Below are positions 1-7,582 of a stretch of 64,000 nt of DNA, piece by piece. The notes below the pieces were generated by a model, which saw nothing but the letters and a program-made list of their open reading frames with translations, was not told where the DNA came from and made no database searches. Position numbers and translations under genes: made by a program. The stretch is taken from contig NZ_JAZGLW010000001.1 of NCBI RefSeq assembly GCF_036409155.1, positions 372,001-436,000 on the forward strand. Direction: 5' to 3'. The first letter of the stretch is position 1. Every line of letters begins with the position of its first letter. This DNA comes from Mycobacterium sp. 050128 (GTDB taxonomy: Bacteria; Actinomycetota; Actinomycetes; Mycobacteriales; Mycobacteriaceae).

Positions 1-1
1 C

Positions 2-805
2 TTCGGCTGGCTGGCCGTGGTGGGTCTCGTCCTCAGCGTCGCGGTGGGGACGCTGCTGCGCGAACCGTCGCGTGGCAGCCGCCTCGGCGACCGGATGACG
101 GATGGACCGCGCCGCTCGGTCTGGCGGGAACTGCGCTGGGTGCTCTCGATCCGCACCAATGTCGTTCTGATCGCGGCATCCTCGTTCGGCTACTTCTTCT
201 CCACCGGGTTGAGCACGTTCGGTGTCGCCCTGCTGTGCGGCCGGTTTGAGATCGGTCAGTCGGTGGCGACCATGCTGATCGCCGTCCTCGGGGTCGGTGC
301 GCTGACCGGCGTGCTCACCACCGGACGCCTGGCCGACCGGCTGACCCATCGGGGTCACATCAGCGCACGGATTGTGGTGGGCGGGGCGGCTTTTCTCGCC
401 GCGGCGGTGTTCATCCTTCCGACACTGCTCGCGGACAGCCTGCTGTTGGCGCTGGTATTCGCGTTCTTCGCGGGGACCGCGATGGGCGGGGTGAACCCGC
501 CGCTGAATGCGGCGAGGCTGGACATCGTCCATTCACGGCTGTGGGGCACCGCGGAGGCGGTGCGTAGCACCCTGGTGTCGGTATCGACGGGGTTGGCGCC
601 GGTGGCCTTCGGCGGGGTGTCCACGGCGCTGGGGGGCACCCCCGGCGCATTGGGCGACACCTTCCTGATCATGCTGGTCATGCTGATCGTCGCCGCGGGG
701 CTGTTGCTGGTCGTGGCCCGGCGTACCTACCCGCGCGATGTCGCGACGGCGATGGCTTCCGAGGTCCTGACGGCTACTACCGAACCGGCGCGGTGCCGAA
801 CTTGA
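2..805 (+). CDS. MFS transporter, C-terminal part (5' truncated by window edge)
   Basis: The frame is open to the left edge, so the N-terminal half lies outside the window. What remains is a polytopic membrane protein with about six hydrophobic helices and an internal loop reading TTGRLADRLTHRG, a G-x-x-x-D-R-x-x-R/G-type loop common in MFS carriers. The last helix is followed by a short cationic tail. It is probably a proton-coupled small-molecule exporter; the substrate cannot be inferred. Its last 29 bases overlap the 3' end of the convergent PNPOx-like gene. Confidence 0.75.
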   Translation, partial: FGWLAVVGLVLSVAVGTLLREPSRGSRLGDRMTDGPRRSVWRELRWVLSIRTNVVLIAASSFGYFFSTGLSTFGVALLCGRFEIGQSVATMLIAVLGVGALTGVLTTGRLADRLTHRGHISARIVVGGAAFLAAAVFILPTLLADSLLLALVFAFFAGTAMGGVNPPLNAARLDIVHSRLWGTAEAVRSTLVSVSTGLAPVAFGGVSTALGGTPGALGDTFLIMLVMLIVAAGLLLVVARRTYPRDVATAMASEVLTATTEPARCRT

Positions 806-1193
806 ACCGGCGCCCGGAGATCTCCATCGGCACCACCCGGACGAAGTGGGGCTTCACCGTTGCCGGCCACGCCAGCAACGGCGCTTCCTCGGCGTCGAGG
901 ATCTCGTCGGCGGCCGTCAGCAGGTGTGCCCTGCCCTGGATGATCACACTCCACCCCTCGACGTCGGTGTAGCCGTCGGCCTCGAAAGCTATCTGGTCGC
1001 TCATGACGGCCTGGTAGAGCTTGGTACCCGTAGCAGTTCGGAAGACCAGCGTCCGGCGCTGGGTGATGTAGTTGATCGGAAAGATCTCGGCGCGGCCGTT
1101 CGTGACGACGACAAAACGGCCTAATGCCGCGCTCGATAGCAAGTCCCAGCTGTCTTCTTCGCTGAGCACAGTCACCGGATCGTCTGCAGGCAT
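777..1193 (-). CDS. Pyridoxamine 5'-phosphate oxidase-like split-barrel protein
   Basis: A 138-residue single-domain protein. It opens with a LSEEDSWDLLSSAALGRF segment and an early strand reading VVVTNGRAEIFPINY, then GTKLYQAVMSDQIAFEAD, then a WSVIIQGRAHLL strand. This is the usual layout of the short actinobacterial FMN- or F420-binding split-barrel proteins. The family contains F420-dependent reductases and nitroimidazole-type reductases, but many members have no known reaction, and I cannot tell which cofactor this one uses. The ATG start leaves a full-length barrel. Its 3' end overlaps the convergent MFS gene. Confidence 0.8.
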   Translation of the reverse strand: MPADDPVTVLSEEDSWDLLSSAALGRFVVVTNGRAEIFPINYITQRRTLVFRTATGTKLYQAVMSDQIAFEADGYTDVEGWSVIIQGRAHLLTAADEILDAEEAPLLAWPATVKPHFVRVVPMEISGRRFKFGTAPVR

Positions 1194-1369
1194 GGCTCAG
1201 CCTAACCCGATCGGGATTCGGCGTGGTTGCTGAGACGGCGCGCGAAGGCCGGATCGCTTAGTCGGCGTGGGTGACACCCGACTGATATCCAAAGCACTCT
1301 CGGCGGCAATCATTACTGCGTCGCCCGAAATGCCTGGCGCACATAGACTTCCGTCGCGGTTATGCGTCG

Positions 1370-2734
1370 CTACTCGTCGAGGTCGTAGAGCATTCGTTTG
1401 GGGTGGTGGTAGGTGTTGGTGCGGGGTTGGCCGTGGTCGAGATGCGGTGGTGGGATCCATTGGGTGTCGCCGTTGGGGTGTTGTCGGGTGGTCCAGCCGT
1501 GGGGTTGGAGCAGGCGGTGGTGCGGGCCGCAGGCCAGGGTGAGGTTGTCGATACCGGTGCTGTGGCAGGTGGCGTAGTCGGTGATGTGGTGGACTTCGCA
1601 GTAGTAGCCGGGCACGGTGCAGCCCGGTGCGGTGCAGCCACGGTCTTTGGCGTACAACACGATTCGTTGTCCGGGTGAGGCGAGTCGTTTGGTGTGATGC
1701 AGGGAAACAGCTTTGCCCTTGTCGAAGATGGCCAGGTAGTGGTGGGCGTGGCGGGCCAGGCGGATGACGTCGCTGATCGGCAGCCGGGTGCCTCCGCCGG
1801 TGATCCCGTGGCCGGCGGCGGCGTCGAGCTCTTGCAGGGTGGTGGAGACGATGATGGCGGCGGGCAGCCCATTGTGCTGACCGAGCTCGCCGGAGGCCAG
1901 GACCGCGCGCAGGGCGGCGTTGAGTCCGTCGTGGTGGCGTTGGGCTGCTGAGCGGGGGTCGTGATCGATGGCGTCTTGGCTGGGTGTGCCGTCGATACAG
2001 GGGGTGTGGTCGGTGGGGTTGCACATGCCGGGGGCGGCCAGCTTGGCCAGCACGGCTTCCAGGGTGGCGCGGGCTTCCGGTGTCAGCCAGCCGGTCAGGG
2101 CGGACATGCCGTCGGGTTGCTGGTGGCCCAGGGTCAGGCCGCGTCGGTGGGCGCGGTCGTCGTCGGTGTAGGTGCCGTCGGGGTTGAGCAGGTCGGCGAG
2201 GTGGTCAGCCAGTCCGGCGAGCTGGTCGGGGCGGTACTGGGTGGCCAGCCTGGCGAGATCGGCCTCGGCGCAGTCACGGGTCTCGGCGTCGATCCAGCCG
2301 GGTAGCTGGTGATAGAAGCGCCGGATCACCGCGACGTGGTCACGCCCCAGCTGACCTTCGCGCTGCGCGGCGGCGGTGGAAGCCAGCACCGCCGCCAACG
2401 GCTCACCCGTAATGGCGCGCCGCGGGCCCAGATCGGCGGCCTCACGCACCCGGCGGGCGGCGTCGGCGCGGCTGATCAACGTCCAGTCCGCGATCGCGTG
2501 GCACAGTTTGCCCCCCAACTCCGCCGGCGTGGCTTCGTGTGCCAGCTCATTGATCAGCGGATGCTCGCCCACGGACAAGCGGCGCCGGACTTTCTCGTAG
2601 CGGGCCAGCAGCGCGAGGCGCTCGCGGGTGCACAGCATCTGCGTATCGAGTGCGGCGACCGTATCGAGGGCGGTGTCCAACGCGTCGAAGGCCGCCGTGA
2701 CGGCCTCTCGATCCGCGACCACACCCGAACTCAT
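1370..2734 (-). CDS. 13E12-repeat family protein, DUF222 with C-terminal HNH nuclease domain
   Basis: A 454-residue protein of the mycobacterial REP13E12/DUF222 family. The long helical N-terminal part (about residues 1-320) carries the family's [19 protein letters not shown] segment. The C-terminal part is an HNH-type zinc/metal site: Cys-x4-Cys, then CEVHHITDY, then [10 protein letters not shown]. Members occur in many copies in mycobacterial genomes and sometimes hold phage attachment sites; their biological role is unsettled. The copy is intact and has no insertion-sequence features around it, so I do not call a mobile element. The divergent and downstream spacers contain no obvious att repeat. 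Confidence 0.88.
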   Translation of the reverse strand: MSSGVVADREAVTAAFDALDTALDTVAALDTQMLCTRERLALLARYEKVRRRLSVGEHPLINELAHEATPAELGGKLCHAIADWTLISRADAARRVREAADLGPRRAITGEPLAAVLASTAAAQREGQLGRDHVAVIRRFYHQLPGWIDAETRDCAEADLARLATQYRPDQLAGLADHLADLLNPDGTYTDDDRAHRRGLTLGHQQPDGMSALTGWLTPEARATLEAVLAKLAAPGMCNPTDHTPCIDGTPSQDAIDHDPRSAAQRHHDGLNAALRAVLASGELGQHNGLPAAIIVSTTLQELDAAAGHGITGGGTRLPISDVIRLARHAHHYLAIFDKGKAVSLHHTKRLASPGQRIVLYAKDRGCTAPGCTVPGYYCEVHHITDYATCHSTGIDNLTLACGPHHRLLQPHGWTTRQHPNGDTQWIPPPHLDHGQPRTNTYHHPKRMLYDLDE

Positions 2735-2817
2735 ACAACGAAACTAAACCCACCCGCCGACAAAAAACCCCACCCTGAGACGGCTGAAACCACAGTGACA
2801 CAAGAGGTTTCATCAGT

Positions 2818-2832
2818 GTGCGCTCACGGCGA
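2818..2832. repeat. Half copy of the dnaE2-downstream repeat core
   Basis: GTGCGCTCACGGCGA matches the arm core of the 19853-19910 hairpin in 14 of 15 positions. Here only one arm is present, 35 bases after the 3' end of the FAD oxidase gene. It may be a remnant of a dispersed hairpin element or a chance match. Confidence 0.35.
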
Positions 2833-2867
2833 TTTAGCGCGGCGAGGCGGGCAACGAGTCGCAGTCG

Positions 2868-4310
2868 TCAGAATTTCAGGCCGGAGTACATGACCTGGTT
2901 GGGGTCGTACTTCTGGCGCACGGAGGTCAGTTGCGACAGATTCGAGCCGAAGTAGCGCGACGCCGGGCTGTTGGGCTCCAGGTAGTTGACGTAACCGCCG
3001 ACCGAAAACTGTTGGACCGCTTGGTGCGCTGAACTCAGCCACTGCGTCGCGGCCGCGACCTGGTTGGCTGCGGGTTCGACGTACCATTGCAGCACCGCGG
3101 ACTGCTTGCGCCACGGAAACGCCGAATCCCCGGGGGCGACGTCGGCGATGGCACCACCGAGCGGATCCACCAGCAGCGAGGCCTTTCCGCCCGACGCGGG
3201 CCACTGCCCGATCGCGGCCGCAATGGCATGGGCCGCAGCAGAATTCACGGTGGTGATCACATCGGATCCGGCCACGAACCCTCGCGGTGGCGATGTCGAG
3301 CTGCCACCGGCCAGATACGTCACGAGGTCCATTCGGTTCATCGTCTTGTTGGTCACCGCACTGGGCTGCAAACCGACCGCGGCCTTGATCGCGTCGATCA
3401 CCCCGGGCGCACCGCCGGCAGGGCAGGTCGCCAGGATATGGCAGTCGGGCTGGACCGAGCCGACCGCGAGATCGACCATGGCCCAAGCGTTTCGGTCGGC
3501 GCCGTTCAGCCAGTTCTGCCAGCCGACGAGTACCTGGACCGCCGACGAAGGGGCGAACTCCAGCCGGATCACGTCGGCGTCGCCGGTCGGGAAGGTCGCG
3601 AAGGTCATCGACGTCGTCACCCCGATGTTGCCGCCACCGCCGCCGCGAAGTGCCCAGAACAGGTCCGGATGATCGTTGGCGGACGCGGTGACCACATCGC
3701 CGCTGGGAAGCACCACGGTGGCCGACTGCAGCGCGTCGCAGGCCAGGCCGGCATGCCGGGAATCGGCGCCGATCCCCCCGCCGAGCGTCAGCCCCGTGAC
3801 ACCGACGGTGGGACAACTGCCGGTCGGCACCCCGCGACCGGCGCCGGCGCAGGCCTGGTGTAGCGCCCACAGATTCGTCGCCGGGGTCACCGTGACGTTG
3901 CCGCCGTCGAGGTTCGCGCCACCCGGCAGTCCGCGCAGGTCGAGCACCATCGTGCCGTTGGCGCTCGATGCCCCGATGTAGGAATGGCCGCCGCCGCGCG
4001 GTGCGACCTTGAGCTTGTTCGCCGTCGCGAAGGCGACCGCCTTCTGGACGTCGGCTTGCGAGGACACCGCGACGATCGCCGCAGGGCTGGAGTTGTTGTA
4101 GAACGAGTTGAAAACCTGTTTGCTGGAAGCAAATTGGGCGCCGTTGGTCGGCAGCACGACACTGCCGCCGATGGTGGAGGCCAAGCCGTTCCAGCTCGCG
4201 ACGGCGGCGCCGGGGTCGGCGGCAGCCCGCGTGGTCCCGAGCACCGCGCCGGTCGCCAACATTGAAACGGCGCCGCGGAGAAACGCCTGGCGCGAGATGC
4301 CACGATCCAT
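2868..4310 (-). CDS. Secreted FAD-linked oxidase, berberine-bridge-enzyme type, probably bicovalent flavin
   Basis: A 480-residue flavoprotein of the PCMH/BBE superfamily. The N-terminus SRQAFLRG followed by a hydrophobic stretch and AAADPG looks like a degenerate Tat signal: one Arg of the twin pair is replaced by Gln. The FAD domain has VAPRGGGHSYIG, where His109 matches the histidine that is covalently attached to FAD. GSCPTVGVTGLTLGGG places Cys166 at the second attachment site seen in bicovalent members. The C-terminal BBE segment (NYLEPNSPASRYFGSNLSQL) is present and is typical of oligosaccharide, alkaloid or polyketide oxidases. The substrate is unknown. The gene is divergent from the DUF732 gene. 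Confidence 0.85.
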   Translation of the reverse strand: MDRGISRQAFLRGAVSMLATGAVLGTTRAAADPGAAVASWNGLASTIGGSVVLPTNGAQFASSKQVFNSFYNNSSPAAIVAVSSQADVQKAVAFATANKLKVAPRGGGHSYIGASSANGTMVLDLRGLPGGANLDGGNVTVTPATNLWALHQACAGAGRGVPTGSCPTVGVTGLTLGGGIGADSRHAGLACDALQSATVVLPSGDVVTASANDHPDLFWALRGGGGGNIGVTTSMTFATFPTGDADVIRLEFAPSSAVQVLVGWQNWLNGADRNAWAMVDLAVGSVQPDCHILATCPAGGAPGVIDAIKAAVGLQPSAVTNKTMNRMDLVTYLAGGSSTSPPRGFVAGSDVITTVNSAAAHAIAAAIGQWPASGGKASLLVDPLGGAIADVAPGDSAFPWRKQSAVLQWYVEPAANQVAAATQWLSSAHQAVQQFSVGGYVNYLEPNSPASRYFGSNLSQLTSVRQKYDPNQVMYSGLKF

Positions 4311-4580
4311 GATGCCGAATTGTTAACCATTTCTCGCTGAAGGGCACGGTGTCGGCGCATGTGTCGGATCACAGTGTGGCTTCGATTGGCCCCGACACGA
4401 TCCGCCTTCGCCTGTAACGTTTTCCGCGCAATAACCGATGTTTCGGAAGCATCACGCTCACAAAACGCATAGTGTGCAAACCTTGATCTCCCCGTGTCGT
4501 AAACGTGACAGCCATAGATCAGTCTTTCCAGAGTGATTTGAGTGCCTTCCGAGCACTCCGCGACAGATGGGGAAGCTGTC

Positions 4581-5135
4581 ATGAAAGCAGTTGCAGCTGC
4601 GCATGGTTGGGTCTGGATGTTTCGTCAGCAACCCCTGCCGGTTCGCTTGTTGACCGCCCTGGCCGGGCTGTTCGCCGTCGCCGCGGCGTTTGGTTCACCG
4701 CCGGCCGAGGCGGACGCGAATGCCGACGATAGCTTCATCGACGCGCTGAACCACGCCGGCGTCGACTTCGGCCAGCCCGGAAACGCAATGGCCGTGGGCG
4801 AATCCATCTGCCCGATGCTGGCCCAGCCCGGCGGCAGCTTCGCCGGGGCCGTTACCAGCGTCAGACGCCAGGGCATGTCGCCGGCGATGGCTCAGATGTT
4901 CACCACGATCGCGATTCAGTCGTACTGCCCGCAGGCGATGGCGAGCTTGGCCAGTGGCAATATGCCCAACATGCCGGGCGGCATGATGCCCGGCGGCATG
5001 CCGAACCTGCCCGGCGGCATGATGCCCGGCACGCCGAACCTGCCCGGCGTGATGCCGAACATCCCGGGTGCAATCCCGAACATGCCGGGCGGCGCGGTCC
5101 CCAACCTGCCCCAGATAACGGGCCCGGGGATCTAG
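4581..5135 (+). CDS. Secreted DUF732 protein with Pro-Gly-Met-rich repeat tail
   Basis: A small secreted mycobacterial protein related, by content and position beside folD, to Rv3354. I take the ATG that gives MKAVAAAHG; a second ATG at 4617 (MFRQQPLPV) also precedes a good signal peptide ending near AEADA. The mature N-terminal half carries DUF732 features: FIDALNHAGVDFGQPGNAMAVGESIC, with paired cysteines around CPML and YCPQAM. The C-terminal third is built from PNxPGG and MMPGG units, giving a Met/Pro/Gly-rich tail that is probably flexible. Its function is unknown; DUF732 proteins are exported and often linked to the cell envelope. The stop codon overlaps that of the convergent DUF3017 gene in a shared CTAG. 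Confidence 0.85.
   Translation: MKAVAAAHGWVWMFRQQPLPVRLLTALAGLFAVAAAFGSPPAEADANADDSFIDALNHAGVDFGQPGNAMAVGESICPMLAQPGGSFAGAVTSVRRQGMSPAMAQMFTTIAIQSYCPQAMASLASGNMPNMPGGMMPGGMPNLPGGMMPGTPNLPGVMPNIPGAIPNMPGGAVPNLPQITGPGI
4962..5106 (+). repeat. In-frame degenerate repeats encoding PNxPGG/MMPGG units
   Basis: The 3' part of the DUF732 gene repeats AACxTGCC(C/G)GG(C/T)GG and ATGATGCCCGGC words, giving about eight imperfect copies of a 4-6 residue unit. Such arrays commonly change copy number between strains by slippage. Confidence 0.8.
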
Positions 5136-5416
5136 CCGGTACCCAGCGGATCGATGGTCCAGGCGATATAGACCATCGCGGCCCCGACGGTCGCGGTCGT
5201 CATGAAGTCAATGCCCTTGCTGCGCACCACCAAAAGGCCGGCGCGATCATCGGATAGCACCAAACGCAATATCGCGGCGGCACCGACGGCGATGCCGATC
5301 AACAGCGAACCGCGACGCCAGAAGTTGGCGCCCACCAACGCGAATGCCGTCACGAAGATCAGCCCGACCAGCAGGATCGGCCACTGGGCTTTTGCCGCGG
5401 TCTTCGCCAAACTCAT
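5132..5416 (-). CDS. DUF3017 small membrane protein
   Basis: A 94-residue protein with three predicted membrane helices: [33 protein letters not shown] and [12 protein letters not shown]. Conserved neighbour of folD in mycobacteria (Rv3355c-like). Its start codon overlaps the folD stop in an ATGA, so it is almost certainly translated from the folD transcript. No enzymatic motif is visible and the function is unknown. Confidence 0.85.
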   Translation of the reverse strand: MSLAKTAAKAQWPILLVGLIFVTAFALVGANFWRRGSLLIGIAVGAAAILRLVLSDDRAGLLVVRSKGIDFMTTATVGAAMVYIAWTIDPLGTG

Positions 5417-6258
5417 TGCCGCTCGGCCAGTTCGACCACGTTCGTGAGCAGGAACGCGCGGGTCAGCGGGCCGATGCCGCCCGGGTTCGGCGACACGTGA
5501 CCGGCTACCTCCCAGACGTCGGGATGCACGTCGCCGGTGAGCTTGTCGTCCACCCGGCTGACGCCGACGTCGAGCACCGCGGCGCCCGGGCGAACCATGT
5601 CGGCGGTCACCAAGTGCGGCACGCCGACGGCGGCGACGATGATGTCGGCCTGCTTCGTCAACGCCGGTAGGTCACGAGTTCCGGTGTGGCACAACGTCAC
5701 CGTCGCGTTCTCCGAACGCCGCGTCAACAGCAGGCCCAGCGGTCGGCCGACCGTGACGCCGCGGCCGATGACGACCACGTGCGCACCGGCGATAACGACG
5801 TCGTAGCGGCGCAGCAGGTGCACGATGCCCCGCGGAGTGCACGGCAGCGGAGCCGGGTTGTTCAGCACCAGCCGGCCCAGGTTCGTCGGGTGCAGGCCGT
5901 CGGCGTCCTTGGCTGGATCGATACGCTCGAGCGCCGCGTTCTCGTCGAGATGCTCGGGCAGTGGCAACTGCACGATGTAGCCGGTGCAGTCGGGGTTGGC
6001 GTTCAGCTCGTCGATCGTGTCGTTCAGCTTGGCCGTGGAGATGTCGGCGGGCAGGTCGCGACGGATCGAGGTGATGCCCACCTTCGCGCAGTCGGCATGC
6101 TTGCCGCGCACGTAGGCCTGAGAGCCCGGGTCGTCCCCGACCAGGATCGTGGCCAGCCCGGGCGTGCGCCCCGCCGCGGTGAGTGCCGCGACTCGTTCCT
6201 TGAGGTCGACGAAGATCTCGTCGCGGGTGGCCTTGCCGTCCAGTGTGATTGCGCCCAC
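5413..6258 (-). CDS. folD: Bifunctional methylenetetrahydrofolate dehydrogenase/cyclohydrolase
   Basis: A 281-residue FolD, the usual length. It interconverts 5,10-methylene-THF and 10-formyl-THF, supplying one-carbon units for purine and formyl-Met synthesis in the cytosol. Visible signatures are [14 protein letters not shown] (the Lys region of the active site), the conserved [14 protein letters not shown] motif, the NADP-binding [17 protein letters not shown], and the C-terminal [13 protein letters not shown] signature. The following DUF3017 gene overlaps its stop codon. Only 39 bp separate its start from the divergent flavin oxidoreductase, so the two promoters must be very compact or overlap. 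Confidence 0.97.
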   Translation of the reverse strand: MGAITLDGKATRDEIFVDLKERVAALTAAGRTPGLATILVGDDPGSQAYVRGKHADCAKVGITSIRRDLPADISTAKLNDTIDELNANPDCTGYIVQLPLPEHLDENAALERIDPAKDADGLHPTNLGRLVLNNPAPLPCTPRGIVHLLRRYDVVIAGAHVVVIGRGVTVGRPLGLLLTRRSENATVTLCHTGTRDLPALTKQADIIVAAVGVPHLVTADMVRPGAAVLDVGVSRVDDKLTGDVHPDVWEVAGHVSPNPGGIGPLTRAFLLTNVVELAERQ

Positions 6259-6297
6259 GCCTCACAGTCTTCCATGTCGGGGGTCTAGTCTCCTGAC

Positions 6298-7512
6298 ATG
6301 GCATCTGACCAGCCCCAGATTCCGGACGTGTTCAGCCCGGCAACGCTCGGTCCCATCACGCTGCGCAACCGGACCATCAAGTCCGCGACGTTCGAAGCAC
6401 GCACTCCCGGCGCTCTGGTGAGCGACGACCTGATCGAGTACCACCGCGCGCCGGCTGCCGGCGGGGTCGGCATGACGACTGTCGCCTACTGCGCCGTCTC
6501 CCAGGGCGGACGCACCGAGGGCAACGGTCTGTGGATGCGCCCCGAGGCGGTGCCGGGGTTGCGCAAGCTCACCGACGCGATCCACGCCGAGGGCGCGGCG
6601 ATCAGCGCGCAGATCGGCCACGCCGGTCCGGTCGCCAACGCCAAGTCCAACAAGGCCAAGGCGCTGGCACCGGTGCGGTTCTTCAACCCGATCGGAATGC
6701 GCTTCGCCAAGAAGGCAACCCGCGACGACATCCAAGACGTGATCACCGCACACGCCAACGCGGCCCGGTTCGCGATGGAAGCCGGCTTCGACGCGGTCGA
6801 AATTCATTTGGGCCACAACTATTTGGCGAGTTCGTTCCTGTCGCCGTTGATCAACCGTCGCGACGACGAATTCGGTGGCTCACTGGAGAACCGGGCCAAG
6901 GTGGCGCGCGGCATTGTGATGGCCGTTCGCCGTGCGGTGGAGAACGAAGGAACGCCGATCGCGGTCACGGCCAAGCTCAACATGGCCGACGGCGTGCGCG
7001 GCGCCATCACCACCGAAGAGTCGCTGATCACCGCCAAGTGGCTGGAAGAAGACGGTGGCCTGGACGCGATCGAACTGACCGCGGGCAGCTCGCTGGTCAA
7101 CCCGATGTATCTGTTCCGCGGCGACGCGCCGATCAAGGAGTTCGCCGGCGCCTTCAAGCCGCCGCTGCGCTGGGGCATGCGCATGACGGGCACGAAGTTC
7201 TTGCGCGAATACCCTTACCACGAGGCGTATCTGCTGCGCGACGCCAAACTGTTCCGGGCCGAACTCAAGATGCCGCTGATCCTGCTGGGCGGCATCACCA
7301 ACCGGGAGACGATGGACCTCGCGATGGCCGAGGGTTTCGAATTCGTCGCGATGGCCCGGGCGCTGCTGGCCGAGCCGGACCTGATCAATCGGCTCGTGGC
7401 CGACGGCGCCCAGCACAGCGTCCATTCGGCGTGTACGCACTGCAACCGGTGCATGCCGACGATCTACACGCGCACCCGCTGCGTCGTCACCGGAGCGCCC
7501 GACAACAGCTGA
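6298..7512 (+). CDS. NADH:flavin oxidoreductase, old yellow enzyme family
   Basis: A 404-residue TIM-barrel flavoprotein (Rv3359-like by position). It starts with FSPATLGPITLRNRTIKSAT, the family's FMN-binding opening. The barrel motif EIHLGHNYLASSFLSP followed by NRRDDEFGGSLENR is the hallmark catalytic and substrate-loop segment. The C-terminus holds CTHCNRC and one further Cys, resembling the 4Fe-4S cysteines of 2,4-dienoyl-CoA reductase-type enzymes, but the long C-terminal NAD(P)-binding domain of that class is absent. It probably reduces an activated C=C bond; the substrate is unknown. Confidence 0.88.
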   Translation: MASDQPQIPDVFSPATLGPITLRNRTIKSATFEARTPGALVSDDLIEYHRAPAAGGVGMTTVAYCAVSQGGRTEGNGLWMRPEAVPGLRKLTDAIHAEGAAISAQIGHAGPVANAKSNKAKALAPVRFFNPIGMRFAKKATRDDIQDVITAHANAARFAMEAGFDAVEIHLGHNYLASSFLSPLINRRDDEFGGSLENRAKVARGIVMAVRRAVENEGTPIAVTAKLNMADGVRGAITTEESLITAKWLEEDGGLDAIELTAGSSLVNPMYLFRGDAPIKEFAGAFKPPLRWGMRMTGTKFLREYPYHEAYLLRDAKLFRAELKMPLILLGGITNRETMDLAMAEGFEFVAMARALLAEPDLINRLVADGAQHSVHSACTHCNRCMPTIYTRTRCVVTGAPDNS

Positions 7513-7582
7513 TTGCGCGACCACAGCCGGCCCGACGTGCCGCGTTGGTGCAAATGGCGAAATAGGTTCACGAGCTAGAGTT

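Noticed and set aside
1370..2734. 13E12 protein as a mobile element or prophage remnant
   Set aside because: The gene is intact, but no inverted repeats, integrase, duplicated target or att-like repeat is visible.
4311..4580. Small RNA or riboswitch in the divergent spacer
   Set aside because: Only a weak 7-base inverted repeat (GTGTCGG/CCGACAC) is present; no conserved structure can be argued by eye.
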